Shown: piece by piece, positions 16,282 to 24,661 of the stretch
Layout: the number at the start of each line of letters is the position of its first letter
How positions within the stretch are numbered: the first letter of the stretch is position 1
Assembly (NCBI GenBank): GCA_964356335.1
Contig: CAYHHI010000036.1
Span: 1-33,572, forward strand
Source of the DNA: CAYHHI01 sp964356335
GTDB lineage: Bacteria > Arandabacterota > Arandabacteria > Arandabacterales > Arandabacteraceae
Length of the DNA: 33,572 nucleotides
Direction of reading: 5' to 3'
Position numbers and translations under genes: made by a program
Notes under the pieces: model-generated
Database searches by the model: none
Seen by the model: the letters and a program-made list of their open reading frames with translations, nothing else
What the model was told of the DNA's origin: nothing

Positions 16282-18585
16282 GTGAGCGGCGAACCAGGTC
16301 CCTGCGTTGGCAGATCGATTCCGGGTGTTGACAGCCCCGCAAAGGCAAGGGGTCACACCAAGTTCCTCCAGGACATAAGTCTCCCCAGAATGCTCCATGC
16401 CAAGATGGTTTTTTCCGGACGACCGCACGCCCGGATACGAAGTATATCACTCGCAGCAGCTCTGGCCGTAGATGGGGTCGTTGCTATAGCTACGGCTCAG
16501 TCCGTCCCTGGCAAGAACCGCGTTGGTGTGGTGGTTGATGACCAGCCACTATTCGCGGACAAGAGGGTGCGGTATGAGGCCGACTGTGTGGCGATCGTTG
16601 CTGCGGAAACCATCGAGGCTGCCCAAGAGGCGGCAACGCTTGTAGATGTAGAATATGAGGATCTTCCGTATGTCACCACCATAGATGAGGCCGAGAAGCC
16701 AGCCGCCCCGCTGCTACACGAACGCGGCAACCTTGCGGTCGAGCACACTGTAACAAAGGGCGACGTAGCCAGAGGCGAGATGGAAAGTCATCTCGTAATC
16801 GAGGAAGTGTTCGATTCACCCGTGCAGGAACATGCGTATCTTGAGACCATGGGTGCACTGGCGGTTCCTTCTCCTGACGGGTCGGTTGAGGTGCTTGCAC
16901 CCACCCAGTGCCCGTTCTATGTGAGGGATGCGGTTGCGAGATGCCTCGGTCTCGATCTATCGAAGGTGCGGGTTCTACAGCTCCCGTTAGGCGGCGGGTT
17001 TGGAGGCAAAGAAGATGTGCCGTCGGAGATCTGCGCGCGGGCTGCCGCTCTTGCGGTGATGACCAAGAGGCCGGTAAGGATCGTCCTTACGCGGGAAGAG
17101 GACATCGCATATTCATCCAAGCGTCACCCCATGCAGATGCGCTACCGGATGGGTTGTGATCCTCGCGGTCGCCTGACGTTTGCAGATGTGGAGATCAAAG
17201 CGGATGTGGGTGCTTACGCGACGCTTTCACCTATCGTGCTCTATCGGTCAACGGTACACGCAGCAGGCCCCTATGACATTCCGAATGTCAGAATCAAAGC
17301 CCACGGCTTTTACACCAATACGGCACCAAAGGGTGCCATGCGTGGTTTCGGAACTCCGCAGGTGATCTTCGCCTGTGAATCAATGGTGGATGAGATGGCC
17401 GGGCGGATGGGGATAGATCCGCTCGAGTTCAGGCTTCGCAATGCTCTCAAGGTGGGCAGCGAAACGGCCACCGGTCAGGTGCTTGAGGAGAGCGTAGGCT
17501 TCGCGGATACGCTTGCACGTGCCGGCGAAGTGCTTGGGCAAGATACGAACAGGTTTGGGCCCAGATCGGAGGGTGGAGACATAGTGAGAGCGAAGGGCAT
17601 CGCATCCATGTTCTATGGTGTGAGCCTTGGGGCTATCGGACGTGCGCTCGATAAGGGAGCTGCCAGAGTCGAGATCATGAAAGATCAGTCGGTCAGCGTC
17701 TTCATTGGCTGTACCGACATGGGCCAGGGAGCTCTGACGGTGATCTCTCAGATTGCGTCGGATGCTCTGGGAATCGGGCCTGAGAGGATAACCGTAAACC
17801 GGGTTGACACGCACGCCGTGCCCGACTCAGGGCCAACGGTAGCCTCGCGCACCACGGTGATGAGCGGCAATGCTGTCGTTGATGCTTGCACCAGGATCAA
17901 GGCTCGGATTGTTGATGTCGCATCGTCGGTTCTGGGCGGGAAGGTCGTTTACGATGCTTCGAAGGGACAGGTTGTGAATCCACAGACGGGTGCGGTTCTG
18001 TCCCTTGGGGACATCGTCAGGGAATGCCATTCGAGGAAAGTGGACCTTTGTGCCACCGGTTGGTATGTCCCTCCTGATTGCTCCATCGACAGGGAGACAG
18101 GCCGGGGCAAGGCCTACTACGTTTACGCGTTTGCGACTGACATTGCCGAGGTCGAAGTGGACACGCGTACCGGGCACATTGATGTCATACGTTTCGCCGC
18201 CGTTCATGACAGCGGCAAGATCATCAATCCTCTGACCGCGGTTTCCCAGGTTGAAGGAGGTGTAGCCCAGGGGATCGGACTTGCCCTCATCGAGAGGTAT
18301 TCGGAGGTGGACGGACATGTTGCGTCGGCCGATCTCTCCACTTATCTCGTGCCAACCGCACTTGACCTTTGCGATGACATCCGGGTTGAGTTCGTCGAGT
18401 GTCTATCTAAAGACGGCCCTTTTGGTGCCAAGGGCTTAGGCGAGCCTGCAATAATCCCTGTTGCCGCCGCGGTTGCGAATGCGATCTCAAACGCTCTCGG
18501 GGTGCGGGTCAAGTCGCTTCCAGTAGATGCCGAATGGGTCGTAAAGGCTTCGCATCCCGTTGCGGGGAAGTTACTTCGTCGTTGA
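16282..18585 (+). CDS. Molybdenum hydroxylase large subunit (xanthine dehydrogenase family)
   Basis: A 767-residue molybdopterin-binding catalytic subunit that hydroxylates an aldehyde, purine or N-heterocycle using water. Visible family motifs are GRSIPGVDSPAKARG at the start, QEHAYLE, the molybdopterin loop GGGFGGKED (237-245), GAMRGFGTPQ, TDMGQGA, and the catalytic glutamate Glu721 in KGLGEPA. The active-site loop GAMRGFG argues against a CO dehydrogenase, which would have a Cys-containing loop. The GTG at 16282 lies one base after the KARI-like stop; a TTG at 16246 inside that gene is less likely. No FAD or [2Fe-2S] subunit and no XdhC-type chaperone lies nearby, so partners must be encoded elsewhere. 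Its 3' end overlaps the convergent sensor gene by 15 bases. Confidence 0.92.
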   Translation: MSGEPGPCVGRSIPGVDSPAKARGHTKFLQDISLPRMLHAKMVFSGRPHARIRSISLAAALAVDGVVAIATAQSVPGKNRVGVVVDDQPLFADKRVRYEADCVAIVAAETIEAAQEAATLVDVEYEDLPYVTTIDEAEKPAAPLLHERGNLAVEHTVTKGDVARGEMESHLVIEEVFDSPVQEHAYLETMGALAVPSPDGSVEVLAPTQCPFYVRDAVARCLGLDLSKVRVLQLPLGGGFGGKEDVPSEICARAAALAVMTKRPVRIVLTREEDIAYSSKRHPMQMRYRMGCDPRGRLTFADVEIKADVGAYATLSPIVLYRSTVHAAGPYDIPNVRIKAHGFYTNTAPKGAMRGFGTPQVIFACESMVDEMAGRMGIDPLEFRLRNALKVGSETATGQVLEESVGFADTLARAGEVLGQDTNRFGPRSEGGDIVRAKGIASMFYGVSLGAIGRALDKGAARVEIMKDQSVSVFIGCTDMGQGALTVISQIASDALGIGPERITVNRVDTHAVPDSGPTVASRTTVMSGNAVVDACTRIKARIVDVASSVLGGKVVYDASKGQVVNPQTGAVLSLGDIVRECHSRKVDLCATGWYVPPDCSIDRETGRGKAYYVYAFATDIAEVEVDTRTGHIDVIRFAAVHDSGKIINPLTAVSQVEGGVAQGIGLALIERYSEVDGHVASADLSTYLVPTALDLCDDIRVEFVECLSKDGPFGAKGLGEPAIIPVAAAVANAISNALGVRVKSLPVDAEWVVKASHPVAGKLLRR

Positions 18586-20784
18586 CCTATCGACATCGAT
18601 CATGAATGTTGACAGGCCCGCATATTCCTTGACGACAGGCTCGGCAAGGTTGGCGAGTTTCTTCGTCACGCACGCGATTCTCAAGGCTGACTCCTCTATC
18701 ATCTTGAGTCTCTGGACGGAGTCTTCGTCCTGATCGGTGTACTTCCTTAGAAGAAGTTGCGCCTGGCCCAGTATGGAAAAGAGCGGGTTGTTGATCTCAT
18801 GATTGGCCGCAACTGAGGTCTCGGTTATGGCGGCAAGCCTCTCTGATTTTACAAAATTCTCCTGGGATTCCTTAAGCTTGTTTACTGTTTCCTCGAGTTC
18901 AAGATTCAGTCTTGTTATCTGCTCGTTTCTGACAGCCATTTCCCGGTTCTTGAGTTCCAACTGTTTCTCGAATTTCTTCCTTTCCATGACATCCCGGATC
19001 ACAATCGAGACCGACCGGTTGCCGCCGTATTCACACGTATTGAGGCTTAACTCAATCGGAATCCACGTGCCTGCACTGTGGATCAGCCTAGACTCACGCC
19101 TGATCTTCTTGCCTCCACTCTTCATACATTCAGCAATAATCTCGTCGTCCGAGAGGATTCTGTCGATCTCCATGCCCAGGAGTTCTGACGGAGTGATGGC
19201 AGTCAGCTGGCAGGCAGCCTTGTTGGCATAAACGATCTTGCCCCGGGTGATGATCAGGTACCCGTCCCCAAGATCCTCGACAAGGCTCTGGAACTTCGCC
19301 TCAGACCGAGCCAGCTGGATCTCAAGGTCTGCCTTCTCAGTTATGTCCTCTATGATCACAATGGCACCGATAATATTCCCGCTCGATGATCTGTGAGGAA
19401 ATACGCGGATGTTCTGCACAACTTCTTTTCCGCCGAGGGTATTTCTCCTCCACCCGAACCTAGCAAACGGCTTACCACCGAGAACTTGCCCGGCAATCTC
19501 CTCGAAGCCCTGGTCGATGAGGTGCGGGTATGCTTCGAAGATATGCCTGCCTATGAACTGCTCCCTGGCCTGCCCATAGATTCGCTCGAAGCCTTTGTTG
19601 ATCATGCCTATCTTGAGATCGGCGCCGACGACCATCACTGCGAGATCTACACTATCGACGACCGTCTCGATGTATTCTGTTAAGACATTCATCTCCTCGA
19701 CTTGCGCCGAGGTTCGTGAGAGCAGGTCTGCGTTCTCTGTGGCCACCGAGAGAGTGCCTGCAAGGACTCTGAGGTTCTCCTTTTCTTCGTCGGTAAAGAC
19801 CCTATGCCACCGAGTTTCACAGACGACCAGGAAACCCAGAATTGCGTTTTTTGCGCGCAGGGGCGTCACGATGCCCGATTTTGCTCCAACTGCCTCGGCC
19901 AGGGGCAAGGTTATGGTCTCGTCGGTGGCATCAAACACGACCGCTCCGCCCTTGGAGAGTTCTCTCACGAGATTACTCGATGCGTGTACACTGAGATCAT
20001 CCACATCTCCGGAGATATCGCCGGTCGTGTGGTAGGGGATGAAGATTGATCTAGCCCTATCCATGATGTAGAGACTGGCACACGCGCCGTCAAATGCGCC
20101 TGAAACCGCTTCGACGGCTGTTCGTGCAAGACCCGGCAAACTCGTGCAGCTGGTGATTTCCTGGGAAATCTTGTTGAGCATGGCCAGGTCACGGTTCTTT
20201 CTCTGGAGATCCTCCATTATGTTGAGTGAGCAGACCTGCATTTCCTTGATTTCCCTGCTCATCTTGTCACCCCTATCGCCTGAGGCCGCAAGTTGTTCTC
20301 TCAAAATGGTGTTCGTAATGAGCCTGCCGGTATGGGTGCTGATCAGGCGCAGGACGTCCGTGATCTCCTTGCCGGGCTCCTGCTCAGTGACGAAGACCGA
20401 CCACACCATGCGCGAATCCTGAAGATCGGATACGAAAACCGAATGGAATCTGTCGTCCGATTCGAACACAAAATGCCTGTTCTCAATCTTGTGTGCTCTT
20501 GATTCGGCGTTGGGCGGGGGTGCGGTCTTCTGGAGGTGCGCTATGATGTTGCGAAGATTTGTCCTCGTGATCCCGTGCTTCGCAACCACCTGGAAATCTT
20601 TGTCGGCCGAGATGATGAGCGCGCTTGCTGCCACGTGCAGGTTTTCATTACTCGCTTTAAGAAATCTGGAGAACCATAGGAACATTGATGCTTTGGACTT
20701 CGCATCAAACAGGGCGAGATGAGCCAAGATATCTGCCAGAACGGTCATCTGCTGATTGTGGGGTGCGCTGGGTGCCGCAGCCAT
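18571..20784 (-). CDS. GAF-PAS-PAS-HisKA sensor protein lacking an ATPase domain
   Basis: A 737-residue cytoplasmic sensor. Order: an N-terminal GAF-like region (about 15-165), a coiled linker, a GAF domain (about 200-350), PAS (about 368-485), a second PAS (about 492-605), a coiled coil (605-650), then a HisKA dimerisation domain with the H-box phosphoacceptor His662 in ANHEINNPLFSILGQAQLLL. The protein ends 75 residues after that histidine, so the HATPase_c domain that would phosphorylate it is absent. It may be phosphorylated by another kinase or signal by dimerisation. It starts 8 bases after the stop of the PAS/GAF protein upstream, whose last codons form its GGAG site, so the two are coupled. 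No response regulator is nearby. No membrane segment is seen. Confidence 0.88.
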   Translation of the reverse strand: MAAAPSAPHNQQMTVLADILAHLALFDAKSKASMFLWFSRFLKASNENLHVAASALIISADKDFQVVAKHGITRTNLRNIIAHLQKTAPPPNAESRAHKIENRHFVFESDDRFHSVFVSDLQDSRMVWSVFVTEQEPGKEITDVLRLISTHTGRLITNTILREQLAASGDRGDKMSREIKEMQVCSLNIMEDLQRKNRDLAMLNKISQEITSCTSLPGLARTAVEAVSGAFDGACASLYIMDRARSIFIPYHTTGDISGDVDDLSVHASSNLVRELSKGGAVVFDATDETITLPLAEAVGAKSGIVTPLRAKNAILGFLVVCETRWHRVFTDEEKENLRVLAGTLSVATENADLLSRTSAQVEEMNVLTEYIETVVDSVDLAVMVVGADLKIGMINKGFERIYGQAREQFIGRHIFEAYPHLIDQGFEEIAGQVLGGKPFARFGWRRNTLGGKEVVQNIRVFPHRSSSGNIIGAIVIIEDITEKADLEIQLARSEAKFQSLVEDLGDGYLIITRGKIVYANKAACQLTAITPSELLGMEIDRILSDDEIIAECMKSGGKKIRRESRLIHSAGTWIPIELSLNTCEYGGNRSVSIVIRDVMERKKFEKQLELKNREMAVRNEQITRLNLELEETVNKLKESQENFVKSERLAAITETSVAANHEINNPLFSILGQAQLLLRKYTDQDEDSVQRLKMIEESALRIACVTKKLANLAEPVVKEYAGLSTFMIDVDRSTTK

Positions 20785-20792
20785 CTTGCTGG

Positions 20793-22241
20793 TTACTCCT
20801 TTTCTGGCGCGCTAAGCTTCATCACGAGTTCCCTGAGCTGCGCGTTCTCCCTCTTGAGATTCGCCATTCTAATCTCCCTGCCTGCGGTGAGCCTTGTATA
20901 TCGTCGCAGGGTTTCCTTCTCCTGATCGTTCTCGGTCACGAGCCTTATGGTGGTGAGCACGCTGCCCAAGAGGTTCGCGATGATTCTCAAGAGAGGTACC
21001 GCTTCCGGGCCGATGGTTGTGTCCGGTTTCGACCAGGCTGCCAGCACGGCATACTCCGAGCCTGTCCCATCTCCCACAGGCAGCAGTGCGAACCTCGAAA
21101 GGGGCGATATCTGCCGGAAGAAGCTGGGCTCTGGACAGGCCTGTTCGACATTGTCGCAGAATACCGGGTTTCCACGCATGAAGAAGGGTTCGAGAACGGG
21201 TTCTTTCGCAGCTTCTATGACGTTCGCGTGAGAAGTGTCAATTCTCCTGTTTGAGTAGGGTGTGACGATCATTTCCTTGTTTCTCTTGCGTCTCAAAACG
21301 CAGACCAGGTCGCAGTTGAGGGTCAGGGTGAGCAGGTTTATGAGTCTCCTAATCACGGTCTGAGGCGGTCCCTCTGAAATGGCCATATTGGAGAGTTTCT
21401 GAATGAGCAGAATGTTGCTGTTGCCTGCCCTTCGATCGGGATAGATGTCCTGGAAGACATATATGAGTCTGTCGCCGCACACGGTGCTTATCCGGGTAAG
21501 GCTCACATTGGTAGTGAAGAAGAGGAACAAGGGCTTGACAAGAAGCGGAGTTGTGATCTCAATACATTCCGGATTGTAGGGTATGTCAGAGGTTGATTCC
21601 CTTTCAAAGTAGACTAGATCATCCAGAGGTGCGCCGATGACCTCGTCCGCGGCCCTGCCGAGCATGTCGCACAGTATGTTGTTTGAGGACACGACCGTTC
21701 GACTCGTGTCCGTCACCAGGCATGGCGAAGGACACCGGAACGTGTGCTTGAGAATCTCCCACTCATATTGGATCGCCAGTGGCCATGCCTCTGCAACGTG
21801 GCTATTCAATTCTGCTGCGTGGTTTCTGCAAATCTCTTTGACGAGGTTAGGCATGCTGTCCGGTGGGGCTTTGACCAGGAGGCTTCCTATTGTGACGATA
21901 CTGTCCGAAAGCGGAATGGGTCTTATCGATTTTGCCGGATCAGGATCGAAAATGCTCCGGAGCCCTGTTCGAGCCAGCTCCTCGGGGCTCGCCTTGATCA
22001 TCTCGTCGTTCGACGCGAGGTCGATCGCAGGGAAGATCTCAAACGGCAACTCCTGGGAATTGGGTAAGTTGCCGGAGTCGCCGACCACTAATGCCGAGGG
22101 GGTCGTCTGCATGCGAAGAACGAGGGCATACTCTTCAGCCGGCAGCCTAAAGTGCCTGGTGAGAGGCTTTGCGCGGTTGGCCGTACCTGCAGGGTAGTCG
22201 GCCAGAGTAACGGCAGAATTTCCAGTCCCAGTTCTGGGCAA
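20793..22241 (-). CDS. PAS/GAF sensory protein with C-terminal coiled coil
   Basis: A soluble protein of about 482 residues. After an unassigned N-terminal third it has a PAS-like domain (CLVTDTSRTVVSSNNILCDM, then EVIGAPLDDLV), a GAF-like domain (from ILLIQKLSNMAIS to IIANLLGSVLTTIRL), and a C-terminal coiled coil ending REIRMANLKRENAQLRELV. That ending is the linker type that usually leads into a kinase or regulator domain, but the protein stops there and the HisKA sensor follows after 8 bases. No output domain is present. The start is uncertain: a TTG at 22241 has GGAG 8 bases upstream; ATG at 22112 is an alternative, and an open frame extends to 22415 inside the radical SAM gene. It probably works together with its downstream neighbour. 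Confidence 0.7.
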   Translation of the reverse strand: MPRTGTGNSAVTLADYPAGTANRAKPLTRHFRLPAEEYALVLRMQTTPSALVVGDSGNLPNSQELPFEIFPAIDLASNDEMIKASPEELARTGLRSIFDPDPAKSIRPIPLSDSIVTIGSLLVKAPPDSMPNLVKEICRNHAAELNSHVAEAWPLAIQYEWEILKHTFRCPSPCLVTDTSRTVVSSNNILCDMLGRAADEVIGAPLDDLVYFERESTSDIPYNPECIEITTPLLVKPLFLFFTTNVSLTRISTVCGDRLIYVFQDIYPDRRAGNSNILLIQKLSNMAISEGPPQTVIRRLINLLTLTLNCDLVCVLRRKRNKEMIVTPYSNRRIDTSHANVIEAAKEPVLEPFFMRGNPVFCDNVEQACPEPSFFRQISPLSRFALLPVGDGTGSEYAVLAAWSKPDTTIGPEAVPLLRIIANLLGSVLTTIRLVTENDQEKETLRRYTRLTAGREIRMANLKRENAQLRELVMKLSAPEKE

Positions 22242-22338
22242 TTCCCTGTCTCCTTCGTGCCCCGGTACAGGCTTCCCTTTGTACCCAGGATCCCATGGAT
22301 AATGTCCTTTACTGTATCGGCTCGGTGGGGGAAGTGCT

Positions 22339-23292
22339 TTAGGCGACAGGAGGACTTGAGGAGTCACGGTCCTGAATCCAACCGTTCTCCAGACCGTACT
22401 GCTCGAGCAGGGCAAGAGCGGCTTGGTACTCGGCTTTCGTTATCTTTCTGTTGAGTTCGGGGTAAAGGCCGGCCTTGTTAGCAGGAAAATACTGGGACAT
22501 GAGACTTACTGCGGTGTCTTTGGAAACTTCATTTGATATGAATTCCAGGATCTTTTCCGTCTCCGAAATCATGGACGGGAGCACGAGGTGCCTTATCACA
22601 AGGCCGCTTTCGGCCAGTCCATTCTGACACCGGAGATGTCCGACGCGTACAAGCATCTCCTTTATGGCGAGCCTGTTGCAGGCAGGATAATCGGGGGCAT
22701 TCGAGTACTTGATGCCATACTCGTTGGTTGCGTATCGCATGTCGGCAAGATAGACCTGGATCATGCCTTCAAGCATCCTTATGGTTTCTGGCAGTTCATA
22801 ACCGCTGGCATTGTAAACAATTGGTATGATGAGGCCTCTCTGTCTTCCCTGATCGATCGCTTGCACGATCTGGGGCAGGAAGTGGGTCGGGGTCACTAAG
22901 TTGATGTTGTGAGCGCCTCGTGCTTGAAGGGCGAGCATCATTCCGGCCACATCTTCAATCTCAACGTAGTTGCCGTGGCCGATCTGGCTGATGGGGTAGT
23001 TTTGGCAGTAAACGCAGGCCATGTTGCAGTGCGCGAAGAAAATCGTGCCCGAACCTCTGGTCCCCGAGATCGGCGGCTCTTCACCGATGTGAAGGCAGTG
23101 GCTCGCAACCTTGAGGCTTGTACCTGCCCGGCAGAATCCGACCTCGCTTGCGAGCCTGTTTACCCCGCACCTCCTCGGGCAAAGCCGGCAATCTTCCAGA
23201 TGAGACTGGAAAAACTCGATCTGTTCTGGCCTCACGGTCTTACCAAAACGTCTCGAAAATCTTGTACCTTCATCCCTGAGAGCATGCCCCAC
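22339..23292 (-). CDS. PflX-like radical SAM protein (COG1313 type)
   Basis: A radical SAM enzyme of about 317 residues. The cluster motif is FFAHCNMACVYCQNYPIS (CxxxCxxC, Cys89, Cys93, Cys96 in this numbering). Before it lies the extra cysteine region CRLCPRRCGVNR and GFCRAG typical of the PflX/COG1313 family, whose substrate is unknown. Later conserved pieces include LVTPTHFLPQI, PIVYNASGYE and YLADMRY, the barrel strands. The reading frame is open to 23502, but its first 70 residues look non-coding, so I place the start near the GTG at 23292 without a strong ribosome site; it is uncertain. It is the first gene of a minus-strand run with the two sensors. A glycyl-radical partner is not visible. 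Confidence 0.82.
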   Translation of the reverse strand: MGHALRDEGTRFSRRFGKTVRPEQIEFFQSHLEDCRLCPRRCGVNRLASEVGFCRAGTSLKVASHCLHIGEEPPISGTRGSGTIFFAHCNMACVYCQNYPISQIGHGNYVEIEDVAGMMLALQARGAHNINLVTPTHFLPQIVQAIDQGRQRGLIIPIVYNASGYELPETIRMLEGMIQVYLADMRYATNEYGIKYSNAPDYPACNRLAIKEMLVRVGHLRCQNGLAESGLVIRHLVLPSMISETEKILEFISNEVSKDTAVSLMSQYFPANKAGLYPELNRKITKAEYQAALALLEQYGLENGWIQDRDSSSPPVA

Positions 23293-23466
23293 CTCGCATA
23301 AAATGCCGGCTGTTGGCCGCGGGCTTGCGAGGACACCCGGGAGATCCGTCCTGTCCCGAGGGCCGTCAAACCCGCCGGGCCGCCGCGTCCCTCGAGGGTA
23401 TCCTACAGACCAAGCTATCCACATGTGCCGCGTTAAGCAAGAGGCAGTGGTCGCCGTGCGTGCACC

Positions 23467-23495
23467 TTGACTTCGGGCTGTCCAGTGAGTAAGCT
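23467..23495 (+). promoter_or_regulatory. Predicted promoter of the TlpA-like gene
   Basis: TTGACT at 23467-23472 and TAAGCT at 23490-23495 with a 17-base spacer. The gene begins at 23523 with GAGG upstream. Confidence 0.4.
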
Positions 23496-23522
23496 CAATC
23501 AAATGCGACCTGAGGTTGTGCT

Positions 23523-24056
23523 ATGAAGCGAATTTGGCTTGTGACCGGCATCGCCTGTCTCGTCTTGGTACCTGTTTTGGCGCTTGCCGCGGGTTTCGCG
23601 TCGCAGGGGCTTGTGCTCGTCGACCTCAACGGCAAGAAAGTCCCGCTGGATACTCTCATGGCAAGAGGGCCGGTGGTCCTGAATTTCTGGGCGACATGGT
23701 GTGGACCATGCAGGCTGGAGATGCCTCAATTTCAGAAAATATACCAGGTGCTTCAGCCCAAAGGGGTGCAGTTCGGTGCCATATCTCTCGACAGGAAACT
23801 GAGTAAGGATGTGCTCGAACAGTTCCTGAAGAAGGGTGGGATAACCGTGCCTGTCTACCGCGACGAGGATGGGACACTCGCAAGGAAGTTCAGTATCCTG
23901 GCGATACCGACCACGGTGGTCTTGAAGCGCGATGGCGAAGTCTTCTACGTAACCAAAGGCTATCGTCCTGGGGATGAGGTGCTCCTTCGCAAGAAAATTG
24001 AGGAGGTTGTGGCGGGCGGCCAGAAGCAGACCCCCTCTCAGCCGGCACAGAAGTAA
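23523..24056 (+). CDS. Exported TlpA/ResA-type thiol-disulfide oxidoreductase
   Basis: A 177-residue thioredoxin-fold protein with a signal peptide or membrane anchor at residues 1-23. The TlpA/AhpC-TSA-like N-terminal part (VLVDLNGKKVPLDTL) leads to the active site FWATWCGPCRLEMPQF, and the cis-proline motif LAIPTTVVLKRDGEV is present. It acts outside the cytoplasmic membrane, keeping cysteines reduced, for instance for cytochrome c or envelope proteins; the partner is not known here. The C-terminal tail is rich in Gln, Ser and Pro. It is divergent from the radical SAM gene and 71 bases upstream of mvhD, but the hydrogenase operon has its own promoter in that gap. The cysteine-rich exported protein at 8976 is a conceivable client, by inference only. 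Confidence 0.9.
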   Translation: MKRIWLVTGIACLVLVPVLALAAGFASQGLVLVDLNGKKVPLDTLMARGPVVLNFWATWCGPCRLEMPQFQKIYQVLQPKGVQFGAISLDRKLSKDVLEQFLKKGGITVPVYRDEDGTLARKFSILAIPTTVVLKRDGEVFYVTKGYRPGDEVLLRKKIEEVVAGGQKQTPSQPAQK

Positions 24057-24061
24057 TATTA

Positions 24062-24090
24062 TTGACCACTATGCGCTGAGCACTTAGAAT
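24062..24090 (+). promoter_or_regulatory. Predicted promoter of the mvhD-hyp operon
   Basis: TTGACC at 24062-24067, a 17-base spacer and TAGAAT at 24085-24090, about 38 bases before the mvhD start. It is a good sigma70-type match and would drive eight genes to 30876. Confidence 0.65.
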
Positions 24091-24127
24091 ACAACGGGTA
24101 TCCGGTGATGGGCAGAGAGGAACGATA

Positions 24128-24619
24128 ATGGAAAAGAAGGACCAGGGCTTCGAGCCGAGGATAGTCGGGTTTCTCTGCAAGTGGTGCACTTCTGCCGGTG
24201 CCGACCTTGCGGGCACAAGCCGCATGAAATATCCGCCCAATCTCATTCCCATAAAGGTGATGTGTTCGGGACGGGTTGATCCCACGTTTGTTTTGACAGC
24301 GTTTGCCCGGGGTGCCGATGCGGTATTCATTGGCGGCTGTCATCCTGGCGATTGTCATTATCTCGAAGGCAACTACAAATCCCTCGGACGCTATCTCCTT
24401 CTTTCAAGGATGCTTGAGCAGTTCGGTATAGAGAAAGAGCGGTTCCAGCTGGTCTGGATCTCAGCCGCTGAGGCCAAGAGGTTCGTTGATGTCATCACCA
24501 AGATGACCGATGAAGTGCGGAAACTCGGACCGCTCAAGTGGCCTGAAATGCTCAGGGCTGTTGAGGCGGAATCAGAAGAGATTAAGCATCTCGAGGAATT
24601 GCTGGCGGCAAAGAGATAG
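24128..24619 (+). CDS. mvhD: Hydrogenase iron-sulfur (delta) subunit, MvhD/FlpD family
   Basis: A 163-residue electron-transfer subunit. In Mvh-type hydrogenases it carries a [2Fe-2S] cluster and passes electrons from the hydrogenase to heterodisulfide reductase or a similar partner. The family signatures are present: FLCKWCTSAGADLAG (Cys17, Cys20), VMCSGRVDP (Cys46) and GGCHPGDCHY (Cys71, Cys76). AGAGG precedes the ATG. It is the first gene of the maturation operon instead of sitting beside mvhG and mvhA, which lie 6 kb away on the other strand. Its presence indicates that the hydrogenase belongs to group 3c and couples H2 to an Hdr-like acceptor, but no hdr gene is in the window. Confidence 0.93.
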   Translation: MEKKDQGFEPRIVGFLCKWCTSAGADLAGTSRMKYPPNLIPIKVMCSGRVDPTFVLTAFARGADAVFIGGCHPGDCHYLEGNYKSLGRYLLLSRMLEQFGIEKERFQLVWISAAEAKRFVDVITKMTDEVRKLGPLKWPEMLRAVEAESEEIKHLEELLAAKR

Positions 24620-24661
24620 CGTACCGCGGGCAAGCATCGCTTCCTGGAGTCTGTGCCCTTC

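Noticed and set aside
16282..18585. Aerobic CO dehydrogenase large subunit (CoxL)
   Set aside because: The active-site loop is GAMRGFG, as in xanthine dehydrogenase-type enzymes, not the cysteine-containing loop of CoxL.
22242..22415. Longer N-terminus of the PAS/GAF protein
   Set aside because: It would overlap the end of the radical SAM gene, begins with TTG without a ribosome site, and the extra residues look non-coding.
23293..23502. 70-residue N-terminal extension of the radical SAM protein
   Set aside because: Composition is unlike the rest of the protein, homologous families start near the CRLCPRRC region, and it carries no motif.
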